From: Hyphomicrobiales bacterium | GTDB taxonomy: Bacteria; Pseudomonadota; Alphaproteobacteria; Rhizobiales; CAJQND01 | Assembly: GCA_028285595.1 (NCBI GenBank) | Contig: JANQOW010000138.1 | Location: forward strand, 1-41,146 | Direction: 5' to 3' | DNA: 41,146 nt | Part shown: one piece after another, positions 18,108 to 26,642 of the stretch | How the letters are laid out: the number at the start of each line of letters is the position of its first letter | Position numbering within the stretch: the first letter of the stretch is position 1 | Program-made: the position numbers and the translations under genes | The notes under the pieces: model-generated | What the model was told of the DNA's origin: nothing | The model's input: only the letters and a program-made list of their open reading frames with translations | Database searches by the model: none

Positions 18108-18818
18108 CTATCCCGCCATCTGGCCGGCCCGCAAGCTGCGGGGGGCCGCGCCAAACTCCCGTTTGAACGCATGGGTCAGCGCCTCTGCGCTGGAATAACC
18201 AAGCTTGCGCGCCACGGACTGAACCTGAACGCCGCCTTCCACATCGCGCCGGGCCAGCGTCAGCCGCCACTTGCGCAAATAGGCCTGGGGCGACAGGCCC
18301 ACTTTCAAGGGGAACAGCTCAGCAAAGCGGCTGAGCGAGAGATGGGAGAGCTCCGCGAGCTCCCGGTTGTTCCAGCGCCGGCCCGGTTCGTTGTGCATGG
18401 CCACAATGGCGCGGCTGAGGCGCTTGTCCGCGAGGCCGCTAATGAGGCCCGGTGTCGTGCTGCCCCGCTCAATCTCCCGGCGCATCATGTGGATGATCAT
18501 CACCTCAGAGAGGCGGGACAAAGCCCCATCGGCGCCGCAGCGGCCAGCGCGGGCCTCCTCCACCAACATCTCACATAACCGTCGCACTTGCGGGTCGCTC
18601 TCCAGCATGATGGAAAGCTTGGACGGGAGCGCCGCCATCAGCGGATTGGCCCGCCCGCCCCATTCTGCGCGCATCTCCAAGATCGGATCGCGCTGGCACG
18701 CCGTGCCCAAGGGCCAAAAGGCGACGAATTCCGGAGCGCCGTCCGACGTTCGCCCATACACCGCAATGTTGCCCTGGCCGGCCTCAACCGGGCGCACCCG
18801 CATCTCGAAATTGGCCAT
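18108..18818 (-). CDS. AraC-family transcriptional regulator, cupin-type N-terminus
   Basis: This encodes a regulator of about 236 residues. The C-terminal double helix-turn-helix is clear, from LSRAIVAMHNEPGRRW, through LAELSHLSLSRFAELFPLKVGLSP with the YLRKWRL element, to SVARKLGYSSAEALTHAFKREFG. The N-terminal half matches the short cupin-containing AraC group. I chose ATG 18818; the frame runs open upstream to 19403, but that would overlap the whole peroxiredoxin gene. Family homology may begin slightly upstream (DRLSSL), in which case a GTG near 18892 is an alternative start. The gene is divergent from the peroxiredoxin gene and shares a region holding a 13-bp dyad (18873-18906), so it may regulate itself and that gene. 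Confidence 0.8.
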   Translation of the reverse strand: MANFEMRVRPVEAGQGNIAVYGRTSDGAPEFVAFWPLGTACQRDPILEMRAEWGGRANPLMAALPSKLSIMLESDPQVRRLCEMLVEEARAGRCGADGALSRLSEVMIIHMMRREIERGSTTPGLISGLADKRLSRAIVAMHNEPGRRWNNRELAELSHLSLSRFAELFPLKVGLSPQAYLRKWRLTLARRDVEGGVQVQSVARKLGYSSAEALTHAFKREFGAAPRSLRAGQMAG

Positions 18819-18872
18819 GAGAGATGAGAGACGATCGTAGTGACCCTCTGCGTTTTCGGAGTCTTGATCAGA

Positions 18873-18906
18873 TATATCGGATTTTTCGTTCACAAAATCT
18901 GATATA
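18873..18906. promoter_or_regulatory. 13-bp inverted repeat between AraC and peroxiredoxin genes
   Basis: The arms TATATCGGATTTT (18873-18885) and AAAATCTGATATA (18894-18906) are complementary at 12 of 13 positions around an 8-bp spacer. The dyad lies 55 bp upstream of the AraC start and about 40 bp upstream of the peroxiredoxin start. This is a plausible operator for a dimeric regulator, most simply the adjacent AraC protein. AraC proteins more often bind direct repeats, so another regulator is possible. Confidence 0.55.
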
Positions 18907-18947
18907 CCCACCTTCCCACCCAAAAGCAATCTTGAGGAGTAGCCCTT

Positions 18948-19484
18948 ATGTTGATGCCCCGCCAGAAGACCCCCGAACTTACCGTTCCGCTCGTGGGCGG
19001 CGGTCAGTTTGACCTTGCCACCGATGGTTCTGAACGCGGCACCGTCATTTGTTTCTACCGCGGCCTGCACTGCCCCCTCTGCGCCAACTATCTGACCGAG
19101 CTGGAAAAGAAGACGCCGGAATTCAACGAACGCGGCGTCTCCACCATTGCGATCTCGTCGGACGGCGAAGACCGCGCCGCAGAGATGGCCAAGAACATCG
19201 GCGCAACCAAACTGCGCTTTGGCTATGATCTGTCGCTGGCCAAGGCCAAAGAATGGGGCCTCTACATCTCCACGTCCCGCGGCAAGACCTCCATCGGCAT
19301 TGTGGAGCCCGATCTCTTCTCTGAGCCCGGCCTCTTCATGGTGACGCCGGAACAGACGCTTTACTACGGCTCGGTGCAAACCATGCCCTTCGTGCGGCCG
19401 CACTTCTCCGAACTGGTCGGCGCGCTGGATTTTGCCATTGAAAAGAACTATCCGGCCCGCGGCGAATATGCCGGTGCCGTTTAA
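18948..19484 (+). CDS. Peroxiredoxin-like protein (AhpC/TSA superfamily)
   Basis: This 178-residue thioredoxin-fold protein has the short sequence FYRGLHCPLCANYL at about residues 36-49, in which C42 is the likely peroxidatic cysteine and C45 forms a CxxC pair. AhpC/TSA-like proteins reduce hydroperoxides using thiols. There is no signal peptide, so it should be cytoplasmic. A strong ribosome site (GAGGAG) stands 8 bp upstream of the ATG at 18948; a second ATG at 18954 is further away. The divergent AraC gene and the shared dyad suggest inducible control. The terminal region after residue 140 carries no second conserved resolving-cysteine motif. Confidence 0.85.
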   Translation: MLMPRQKTPELTVPLVGGGQFDLATDGSERGTVICFYRGLHCPLCANYLTELEKKTPEFNERGVSTIAISSDGEDRAAEMAKNIGATKLRFGYDLSLAKAKEWGLYISTSRGKTSIGIVEPDLFSEPGLFMVTPEQTLYYGSVQTMPFVRPHFSELVGALDFAIEKNYPARGEYAGAV

Positions 19485-19507
19485 GGCAAGATCGGTTTAG
19501 CTCACCG

Positions 19508-19580
19508 GCGCCCTTGCGAACGCGAGGGCCCATAGCCTTTACCGTTCCCTTGGCTCAGAAGGTCCTCGCTTTCGCAAGGA
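19508..19580 (-). repeat. 73-bp palindromic repeat, copy B (inverted)
   Basis: This copy is in inverted orientation relative to 16582-16654 and differs at 10 of 73 positions. It lies between the peroxiredoxin stop and the carboxynorspermidine synthase gene. Both outer arms (CCCTTGCGAACGCGAGGG and TCCTCGCTTTCGCAAGGA) are retained. Confidence 0.75.
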
Positions 19581-19686
19581 CACGGGGGCAGCGGCTTGCG
19601 ACGGTTTGCGCAGAATATGACAATTGCGCAAGACGGGCATTTAGGGCCATAAGCCGCTCAAACCAAGGTTTGAAGGCGAAGGTCAC

Positions 19687-20925
19687 ATGCGCAAGCCCAA
19701 TCTGTTGATCCTTGGGGCCGGTGGCGTCGGCGGCGTCACCGCCCACAAGGCAGCCCAAAACTCACACGCGTTCGGCACGATCACCCTGGCGAGCCGCACC
19801 CTGGCCAAGGCCCAGGCGATCGCCGATGACGTGAAAGCCCGCGGCCACGGCACCATCGAGGCCCGCCAGGTGGATGCCCAGAACAAGGCCGAGCTGGAAG
19901 CGCTGATCGGTGAGCTGGATGCAGCCATCGTGGTGAGCGTGGCCACGCCTTACGTGAACGAAGCCACCATGGACGCGTGCATCGCGGCCGGTGCCCACTA
20001 CCTCGACACGGCCGTTGCCGAAGATGAGTTTGTGGAGAACGTTCCCGCCCCCTGGTACGCAAACTTCGAGTGGCCCCGCAAACCAGCCTTCGAGGCCAAG
20101 GCGCTGAACGCCGTGCTGGGCATCGGCTTTGACCCCGGTGTGGTCAACGTGTTCTGCGCCCACGCCAAGAAACATCTGCTCGACAGCATTGAGACCATCG
20201 ATATTATCGACGTGAACGGCGGCGATCACGGACGGTATTTCGCCACCAACTTCGATCCGGACACCAACTTGCGGGAAATCTCAGAGGACGTGATCTACTG
20301 GGAAGATGGCGAGTTCAAAACCATTCCCCACCACTCCAAGCAAATGTCCGTGACGCTGCCCGTCGTAGGCACCCATGACGTTTACTCCATGGGTCATGAC
20401 GAGCTGCATTCCCTGCCCCGCGCCTTTCCGGAGGCCAAGCGCATTGAGTTCTGGATGGGGTTCGGCGAGCATTATCTGAAGGTCTTCAATGTGCTGAACG
20501 CGCTCGGCCTGCTCTCCAGCATCCCGGTGAAGGTGGACGGGGTTGAGCTGGCGCCGGTGCGCATGGTCAAGGCGGTGCTGCCCGACCCGGCCACACTGGC
20601 AGAGGGTTATGTGGGCGAATGCTGCATCGGCTGTGACATTGTGGGCATGAAGGACGGCGAGAAGCGCCGGGTCTTCATCTACTCCACCTGCGATCACAAG
20701 GCCTGCTTTGAAGAAGTGGGAAGCCAGGCCATCTCCTACACCACCGGTGTGCCGGTGATGACGGCGGCGGTGTTGCTGGCGCGCGGCGACTGGGACCCGC
20801 AAACCATGGTCAATGTGGAAGAGCTTGATCCCGACCCGTTCTTGAACCTCATGCCCGAGCTGGGGATTTCCTGGTCGGTGATGGACCTGCCGCTGGACGG
20901 CAGTTGGCCGGGCGCCGGTGACTGA
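19687..20925 (+). CDS. Carboxynorspermidine synthase (saccharopine dehydrogenase family)
   Basis: This 412-residue NAD(P)-dependent enzyme has a Rossmann loop LILGAGGVGGVTA (residues 7-19) and the saccharopine-dehydrogenase-like features typical of carboxy(nor)spermidine dehydrogenase, such as VLGIGFDPGVVNVF and IIDVNGGDHGRYFATNF. The family condenses L-aspartate semialdehyde with a diamine (1,3-diaminopropane or putrescine) and reduces the imine. The decarboxylase gene follows with an 8-bp overlap, so the pair would complete the pathway to norspermidine or spermidine. The preceding AAGGCGAAGG is a reasonable ribosome site. The choice between norspermidine and spermidine cannot be made here. 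Confidence 0.88.
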   Translation: MRKPNLLILGAGGVGGVTAHKAAQNSHAFGTITLASRTLAKAQAIADDVKARGHGTIEARQVDAQNKAELEALIGELDAAIVVSVATPYVNEATMDACIAAGAHYLDTAVAEDEFVENVPAPWYANFEWPRKPAFEAKALNAVLGIGFDPGVVNVFCAHAKKHLLDSIETIDIIDVNGGDHGRYFATNFDPDTNLREISEDVIYWEDGEFKTIPHHSKQMSVTLPVVGTHDVYSMGHDELHSLPRAFPEAKRIEFWMGFGEHYLKVFNVLNALGLLSSIPVKVDGVELAPVRMVKAVLPDPATLAEGYVGECCIGCDIVGMKDGEKRRVFIYSTCDHKACFEEVGSQAISYTTGVPVMTAAVLLARGDWDPQTMVNVEELDPDPFLNLMPELGISWSVMDLPLDGSWPGAGD

Positions 20926-22078
20926 GACGGCTGACAGTTTTACCCGGTTCGACCCTCACCGGGTGCCCTCGCCCTGCTTCGTTCTGGATCTGGCCAAGCT
21001 GGAAGGCAACCTGCGCATCCTGCAGGCGCTCTCTGAGGAGAGCGGCGCCAAGGTTCTGTTGGCGCTGAAAGCGTTCTCGTGCTTTGCGGTCGCTGACCTG
21101 ATCGGCAGCTATCTGCACGGCACGGCGGCCAGCGGCCTCTGGGAGGCGCGGCTGGGCGCCAAGCGCTTCAGCGGGGAGGTGCACACCTTCGCGCCCGGTC
21201 TGAAGGCCGATGAGCTGGCTGAGGTGGCCGAGCTGAGCGATCATCTGATCTTCAACTCCGTCGGCCAGTTTGAGCGCTTCGGCGCCCCTTCCGGCTGCTT
21301 GGCGGGCCTGCGCATCAACCCGCGCCACAGCGAGGTGGAGACCGCGCTCTATGATCCTTGCGGGCCCTGGTCCCGGCTGGGGGCAACGGCCGAGGCGCTG
21401 GGCGAGCGCGTGCCGCAGGGTATTTCCGGGCTGCACGTGCATGCCTTGTGCGATCAGGGCTATGAGCCGTTTGACCGGCTGTTAGCGGCAACGGAGGCTA
21501 GATTTGCCGGACCGCTTGAGCAGGTGAGCTGGCTCAACCTGGGCGGCGGGCAATTGCTCACCGCGCCGGACTATCCGGTGGACCGTCTGGCGGAACGGCT
21601 GAAGACGCTGAAGGAGCGCACCGGTCTGGAGCTCTATTTGGAGCCGGGCACGGCCGTGGCCTTGAACGCCGGCGTGTTGGTGAGCGAGGTGCTGGACACC
21701 GGCGCCGCCGAGGGCCATTTCGCGGTCATGGATGCGTCTGCCACCTGCCACATGCCTGACGTGATTGAGGCACCCTATACGCCGGACGTGATGGGCGCGG
21801 AGACGGTCGAAACTGAGCTCAGCGATGATCCTTGCGTGATCCGGCTGGGCGGGCCCACGTGCCTGGCGGGCGATGTGATCGGCACCTACCGGTTTGATCA
21901 ACCGCTTGCCGTGGGCCAGCGGCTGATGATCGCCGATCAGGCCTATTACACCATGGTCAAGGCCACCACCTTCAACGGCACGCCCCTGCCCGCGATCGCG
22001 TTATGGGACAGCCGCACTGACCGGCTGGAGATGGTCCGCCAGTTTGGCTATGCGGATTTTGAGGGCCGTTTGAGCTAG
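20918..22078 (+). CDS. nspC: Carboxynorspermidine decarboxylase
   Basis: This 386-residue fold-type III PLP enzyme removes the carboxyl group from carboxynorspermidine or carboxyspermidine. The Schiff-base lysine is K51 in LLALKAFS; the glycine-rich phosphate loop LNLGGGQLLTA and the segment LYLEPGTAVAL are also conserved, as is the late VMDASATCHMPDVIEAPY stretch. It begins at a GTG 8 bp inside the end of the synthase gene, so the two are translationally coupled. Carboxy-spermidine proteins support biofilm formation in Vibrio, and a similar function is conceivable here. Confidence 0.9.
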   Translation: MTETADSFTRFDPHRVPSPCFVLDLAKLEGNLRILQALSEESGAKVLLALKAFSCFAVADLIGSYLHGTAASGLWEARLGAKRFSGEVHTFAPGLKADELAEVAELSDHLIFNSVGQFERFGAPSGCLAGLRINPRHSEVETALYDPCGPWSRLGATAEALGERVPQGISGLHVHALCDQGYEPFDRLLAATEARFAGPLEQVSWLNLGGGQLLTAPDYPVDRLAERLKTLKERTGLELYLEPGTAVALNAGVLVSEVLDTGAAEGHFAVMDASATCHMPDVIEAPYTPDVMGAETVETELSDDPCVIRLGGPTCLAGDVIGTYRFDQPLAVGQRLMIADQAYYTMVKATTFNGTPLPAIALWDSRTDRLEMVRQFGYADFEGRLS

Positions 22079-22264
22079 TGCTTGGGAGTACGATGCCACT
22101 AAAAGTATGATTATGGGCAAGATATCATGCAAAATGGCTTTGTATCCGAACGAACCCAATTTCGCGTAAAGCATTGAAGAGTATAGCGTATTATCCCATT
22201 TTTGGCCTTGATGGTTGAGTTTCCGTTTTAGCAACGCGTCATCCCACCCCCCACCCCTAACACC
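22079..22264. other. AT-rich intergenic stretch
   Basis: The gap from nspC to the MBL gene (22079-22439) has no supported gene. The first part (about 22079-22230) is clearly AT-richer than its surroundings and probably holds the promoter of the downstream operon. I could not pick a -35/-10 pair with confidence; the TATTAT at 22189-22194 is the best -10 candidate but has no good -35 at 17 bp. The rest holds a palindromic repeat and a ribosome site. Confidence 0.4.
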
Positions 22265-22343
22265 GTCATCCCCGCGCACGCGGGGACCCAGGGCAACTCG
22301 CTCACAGTCCGCGGCTCTGGATCCCCGCATTCGCGGGGATGAC
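22265..22343. repeat. Palindromic intergenic repeat with GTCATC/GATGAC ends
   Basis: The unit starts GTCATCCCCGCGCACGCGGGGA and ends ATCCCCGCATTCGCGGGGATGAC. Each half has its own short stem, and the two halves are complementary, giving a long cruciform. The ends match the 16689-16785 element. It lies between the AT-rich stretch and the MBL gene. Confidence 0.75.
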
Positions 22344-22439
22344 GATTGGAAGGTGGAAGAACGCAGGACTTACCCCTGGTCACCGCCCCCAAGCCGCAAT
22401 AAGCTCTCGGCCAAAAGCAAACTCCATCAAGGAGCCCCC

Positions 22440-23327
22440 ATGGCCGATCTGGATGAAGGGCTGCAGTCCTGGCAGCACAAGACCAACCACAACCGGATGC
22501 TCGAGCACCAAAGCGCCGCGCCCGGCAGCGCGCCCGGCGCCGTGGAGCTCGCCTATTTCGGCAGCTCCGCCTTCCGCATCACCGCTCCGTCCGGCCTGAC
22601 CATCATGCTCGACCCGTGGCGCAATCTGCCGACCCGGCGCTGGGACTGGTACTTCTACGACTTCCCGCGCACCGAGGTGGACATCGGCGTCTCCACCCAT
22701 GCCCATTTCGACCACGATGCCCTGCACCGGCTGGATGCCAGCGTGCTGCTGGACAGGCTCATCGGCACCTATCAGTTCGCTGATGTCACCATCACCGGCA
22801 TCGCCGACAAGCACGCCACCGACAGCTCAAATGCGACCTACGATTTCAAGAAGATCACCAAGGAGTTCGGCGGCGTTGACATTGAGCCTCCGAACAATCC
22901 GCGCTCCTGGGACAATTGCCTGATCGTGGTGGAAACCGGGGGCTTGCGCACCCTCCACTGGGGCGACAACCGGCACAATCCGCCCGAAGACGTTTGGGAG
23001 CGCTTGGGCAGGATCGATATTGCCCTGCTGCCCGTGGACGAGAGCCAGCATGTGATGGGCTTTGAGCACACAGCGGAGATCATTGCGCGGCTGCAGCCAG
23101 CGGTCGTGGTTCCGCACCACTATTACATCTGGGACGTGGTGGCCCGGTCCAGCACTCTTTTGCCGGCCGAACCTTGGGTGAAACGCCAAGCTCATAGCCG
23201 CTTCATTGAAGGCGCCTACACCAGCTACATGGCCGCCACCCTGCCCTCAGAGACGCCGACGGTGGACTACTTCGGCGATCACGTGGCCTTCGACAAAAAG
23301 GCCTGGCACGCGAGCAAGGGCGCATGA
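22440..23327 (+). CDS. MBL-fold metallo-hydrolase
   Basis: This 295-residue protein has the metallo-beta-lactamase signature HAHFDH at 87-92, with further metal-ligand candidates in LHWGDNRHN and VVPHHYY. The general layout fits UlaG-like members that open lactones or act on phosphoesters rather than beta-lactamases. There is no signal peptide. The ATG at 22440 has the ribosome site AAGGAG at good spacing; the frame reads open back to 22215, but that would run through the palindromic repeat. It is the first gene of a four-gene operon and overlaps the next gene by ATGA. The substrate is unknown. Confidence 0.82.
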   Translation: MADLDEGLQSWQHKTNHNRMLEHQSAAPGSAPGAVELAYFGSSAFRITAPSGLTIMLDPWRNLPTRRWDWYFYDFPRTEVDIGVSTHAHFDHDALHRLDASVLLDRLIGTYQFADVTITGIADKHATDSSNATYDFKKITKEFGGVDIEPPNNPRSWDNCLIVVETGGLRTLHWGDNRHNPPEDVWERLGRIDIALLPVDESQHVMGFEHTAEIIARLQPAVVVPHHYYIWDVVARSSTLLPAEPWVKRQAHSRFIEGAYTSYMAATLPSETPTVDYFGDHVAFDKKAWHASKGA

Positions 23328-24211
23328 TGAAACACGTTGCGGCCGGACCGCTCAACATCGCCTACTACGAATACGGACCGGGCGACGGCCCGGTGGCCAT
23401 TCTGCTGCACGGTTTTCCCTATGCCCCTGATTGCTATGCGGAGGTCGCTGCTATTCTGGCTGAACAGGGCGTCAGGAGCATCGTACCTTATCTGCGCGGC
23501 TATGGTGAGACCGTCTTCCTGGAACCCGGCACACCGCGCTCCGGCGAGCAGGCGGCTCTGGGGGCGGACGTTCTGGCCCTGATGGACGCGCTGGAGATCC
23601 CAAACGCGGTGTTGGCCGGCTATGACTGGGGCGGGCGCGCGGCTTGCATCGTCTCTGCCCTGTGGCCAAAGCGCGTGAACGGGCTTTTGAGCTGCGGCGT
23701 GGGCTACAACATCCAGAACATCGCCAGGGCAAACGAACCTGCACCGGCCGCCGAAGAGGCGCGTTATTGGTACATCTATCTGTTCCACACCGAACGGGGA
23801 CGCCAGGCGCTGGAAAAGGACCGCGCCGCGTTCTGCCGTTACATCTGGACCCTTTGGTCGCCCAACTGGAATTTTGATGACGCCACCTATGCCCGCTCGG
23901 CGGCCGCGTTCGAGAACCCTGACTTTGTCGACATCGTCATCCACTCCTACCGGCACCGCTTCGGCGGTATCCCGGGAGACCCCGCCGTGGCAGAGATCGA
24001 AGCCCAACTCGCCGCACAGCCGGACATCACGGTGCCCACGATCATCATGCAGGGTACGGATGACACGGTGGACCCACCGCCCGAAGAGGACGACGCCCGG
24101 CCCCATTTCACGGGGCCTTATGAGCGCATCATCCTGCAGGGCGTCGGGCACAACCCGCCGCAAGAGGCGCCGGATGCGTTTGCTGAAGCTGTCTTCAGAC
24201 TAACACGATAA
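23324..24211 (+). CDS. Alpha/beta hydrolase, epoxide hydrolase/dehalogenase-like
   Basis: This 295-residue alpha/beta hydrolase has the oxyanion motif LLHGFP (27-32), a nucleophile elbow GYDWGG with D101 instead of serine, and a late GVGHNPP with H276 as the catalytic base. Asp at the nucleophile position is typical of epoxide hydrolases and haloalkane/fluoroacetate dehalogenases, which form an alkyl-enzyme ester. The acid may lie in the MQGTDDTVDP stretch. Coupled by ATGATGA to the MBL gene, it probably takes part in the same catabolic route; the halide- or epoxide-binding residues cannot be read reliably. Confidence 0.85.
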   Translation: MMKHVAAGPLNIAYYEYGPGDGPVAILLHGFPYAPDCYAEVAAILAEQGVRSIVPYLRGYGETVFLEPGTPRSGEQAALGADVLALMDALEIPNAVLAGYDWGGRAACIVSALWPKRVNGLLSCGVGYNIQNIARANEPAPAAEEARYWYIYLFHTERGRQALEKDRAAFCRYIWTLWSPNWNFDDATYARSAAAFENPDFVDIVIHSYRHRFGGIPGDPAVAEIEAQLAAQPDITVPTIIMQGTDDTVDPPPEEDDARPHFTGPYERIILQGVGHNPPQEAPDAFAEAVFRLTR

Positions 24212-24228
24212 ATAGAAGGAAAAAGAGC

Positions 24229-25035
24229 ATGGCCAAGCTGCTGTATGAGAACAAAGACGGGATCGGCTGGATCCGCTTCAACCGCCCAGAGCTGTTGAAC
24301 GCCTTCAACCCTGAAGAAGCCGGCGCATTGGTCTCCACGCTCAGGGAAGCTGCCGAAGATGACAGCGTAAAGGTCATCATCATTTCAAGCGTCGGCAAGG
24401 CCTTCTGCGCCGGCGATGACCTGAAGGTCGCGCTGGAAGAATATCCCCTCATCCAGAGCGGTGAGATCCATCCGATCCTCGACATTGTGGAAGACATCAC
24501 GGAAAGCCTGCAGGAGATCCCGCGCATTATCCGCAAGGCCCGCAAGGTGGTGATCGCCGCCGTGCGCGGCTATGCGGTGGGCGGCGGATTTGAGATCGCG
24601 ATTGACTGCGACATGATCGTGGCGGCGGAGGATGCCAAGTTCGGGTTTCCCGAAGCCAATGCCGGCATGACCATCACCGGGGGCGCATCGAAGCTTCTGC
24701 AGATGATCGTGGGCCTGAACAAGGCCCGCGAGCTGGTGCTGACCGGAGAGTTCATCGACGCCGCCGAAGGCCATCGCATCGGGCTGGTGAACAAACTTGT
24801 GCCCATCGGCAAGGAGGAAGAAGAGGCCGAGCGCTTGGCGCGGGTGATCATGACGCGCGCGCCGCTGGCCGTCGTCAATCACAAACGCATGCTCCAGAAC
24901 GCGGCGGAATCCGGCTTTGAAGCCGCGCTGGAGGCAGAAAAGCAGACCATCACCAATCTCATCTACACCGAGGACTATGGCGAGGCGATCACGGCGTTCG
25001 GCGAGAAGCGTGAGCCGAAGTTCAAAGGCCGCTGA
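24229..25035 (+). CDS. Enoyl-CoA hydratase/isomerase family protein
   Basis: This 268-residue crotonase-fold protein has the oxyanion-hole segments FCAGDDLK and YAVGGGFEIAI, and a glutamate in FPEANAGMTITGGAS at the position where hydratases have a catalytic acid. The segment between the first two contains an insertion (LEEYPLIQSGEIHPIL) that lengthens the loop. A good ribosome site (AGAAGGA) precedes the ATG by 10 bp. It is followed after only 3 bp by a CaiC-like CoA ligase, so an acyl-CoA is a likely substrate. CaiD (carnitinyl-CoA dehydratase) is one member of this family, but an assignment is not justified. Confidence 0.88.
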   Translation: MAKLLYENKDGIGWIRFNRPELLNAFNPEEAGALVSTLREAAEDDSVKVIIISSVGKAFCAGDDLKVALEEYPLIQSGEIHPILDIVEDITESLQEIPRIIRKARKVVIAAVRGYAVGGGFEIAIDCDMIVAAEDAKFGFPEANAGMTITGGASKLLQMIVGLNKARELVLTGEFIDAAEGHRIGLVNKLVPIGKEEEEAERLARVIMTRAPLAVVNHKRMLQNAAESGFEAALEAEKQTITNLIYTEDYGEAITAFGEKREPKFKGR

Positions 25036-25038
25036 TCC

Positions 25039-26637
25039 ATGATTGCGTTCTCAGATCCACGGCACGAGCAGGATCTGGCGACAGTCCTGGCCAAACGCGT
25101 GGCGCGCCATCCCGACAAGCCCTGGGTGGTCACCGATGAAGCCGCGCACAGCTACCGGGAGATCGATGAGCGTTCGAGCCAAATGGCGGGCGGTTTTGCC
25201 GCTGCGGGCGTCACCGCCGGTGACACGGTCTTGATCATGCTGCCCGACGTGATCGACTACATATTGGCCTGGTGCGCACTCTCCAAACTGGGCGCGATTG
25301 AGGTTCCGGTGAATGTGCATTACCGCGGCACAATCTTGTCTTACGTGCTCAACGATTCCAAAGCGGCCGTGCTCGTGGTGCATGAAGACTATCTGGAGCG
25401 GATTGAAGCGGTTGGCGGCGACCTCACTCACCTGAAGAAGGTCTATGTGCTCGGTGGGGACGGCGGCAGCGCCTCCGAGCACTTTGCCGTTCATCCTTAC
25501 CAGGAGCTGTTCGCCTCAGAAACGCCATGGACGGGGTCCGGACCGCGCTACCGCGATCTGATGGCGGTCATGTACACCTCGGGCACCACGGGTCACTCCA
25601 AAGGTGCCACGGTCACCCATGCCCATGCCTATGAATATGCCTACGGCGTGGTGGAGATGTTGGAGCTCAAACAGGACGATGTGTATTACGCCGCCCTGCC
25701 CTTGTTCCATCTGGCCGGCCAGTTTGCTTTGGTCTATTGCGCCTGCATTGCCGGCGCTACGGCCGTTCTGCCCGGCACCTTCAGCGCGCAAGGCTTCTGG
25801 CGCGATGTGCGCCAGCACCGGGCGACCGCCACGTTTCTGTTGGGCGCGATGGCGAACTTCCTCTACAGGCAAGCCCCCCTGAACGATGATCGCGACAATC
25901 CCCTTGAGCGGGTGTTGATGGTGCCGCTGATCCCGGAAACCGAGGCGTTCAAGACCCGGTTCGACTGTTTGGTCTCCACCACCTGGGGCGGCACGGAAAT
26001 GAACTGTCCCATGCGCTCCGGATTTGACCTGGTGGATAGCAAGTCCTGCGGGCGCCTGGCCGATGACCGCTATGAGGTGCGCATCGTGGACGCCGATGAC
26101 CGGGAGATGCCGCCCGGCGAACCCGGCGAAGCGCTGGTGCGCACCAAAGAACCCTGGATCATGTCCAACGGCTATTGGAACCATCCGGATTGGACCGTGG
26201 AGGCCTGGCGCAATCAGTGGTTTCACACCGGCGATATGCTGATGTGCGATGAGGCGGGCAATTACTATTTTGTGGACCGCTCAAAGGACGCGATCCGGCG
26301 GCGCGGCGAGAACATCTCCTCCATGGAGGTGGAAAACGAGATCAATGCTCACCCGGATGTGCTGGAGAGCGCGGTCGTTCCGGTGGTCTCTCAACACACC
26401 GAGCAAGAGGTGATGGCGGTGGTTGTAACCAAGCCCGGCCAAGAGCTGGATCCGGCGGATTTGATCGGCTTTCTGGAGCCGCGCATGGCCTATTTCATGG
26501 TGCCAAGATATGTGGAAATCGCGGCCGCACTGCCGAAGACACCCACAGGAAAGATCCAAAAGTTCCCCTTGCGCGAAAAAGGCGTCACGGCAGACACGTG
26601 GGACCGGGTGGCTGCGGGGATCAAGCTGAGCCGCTGA
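25039..26637 (+). CDS. Acyl-CoA synthetase, AMP-forming (CaiC-like)
   Basis: This 532-residue adenylate-forming ligase activates an organic acid to its CoA thioester through an acyl-AMP. It shows the P-loop-like MYTSGTTGHSKGA motif, the WGGTEMN stretch, WFHTGDM, RSKDAIRRRGENISS in the hinge region and PTGKIQKF with the C-terminal lysine. The closest named relative by general appearance is crotonobetaine/carnitine-CoA ligase. The gene directly follows the enoyl-CoA hydratase gene and ends 5 bp from the convergent isochorismatase-like gene, leaving almost no room for a terminator. Confidence 0.88.
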   Translation: MIAFSDPRHEQDLATVLAKRVARHPDKPWVVTDEAAHSYREIDERSSQMAGGFAAAGVTAGDTVLIMLPDVIDYILAWCALSKLGAIEVPVNVHYRGTILSYVLNDSKAAVLVVHEDYLERIEAVGGDLTHLKKVYVLGGDGGSASEHFAVHPYQELFASETPWTGSGPRYRDLMAVMYTSGTTGHSKGATVTHAHAYEYAYGVVEMLELKQDDVYYAALPLFHLAGQFALVYCACIAGATAVLPGTFSAQGFWRDVRQHRATATFLLGAMANFLYRQAPLNDDRDNPLERVLMVPLIPETEAFKTRFDCLVSTTWGGTEMNCPMRSGFDLVDSKSCGRLADDRYEVRIVDADDREMPPGEPGEALVRTKEPWIMSNGYWNHPDWTVEAWRNQWFHTGDMLMCDEAGNYYFVDRSKDAIRRRGENISSMEVENEINAHPDVLESAVVPVVSQHTEQEVMAVVVTKPGQELDPADLIGFLEPRMAYFMVPRYVEIAAALPKTPTGKIQKFPLREKGVTADTWDRVAAGIKLSR

Positions 26638-26642
26638 TTGCC

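Noticed and set aside
18819..19403. Upstream extension of the AraC reading frame to 19403
   Set aside because: It would overlap most of the peroxiredoxin gene on the other strand and shows no homology to the AraC family there.
22001..22330. Minus-strand ORF of 109 codons with a hydrophobic segment
   Set aside because: It begins inside the palindromic repeat and runs into the end of nspC; no ribosome site and no family resemblance.
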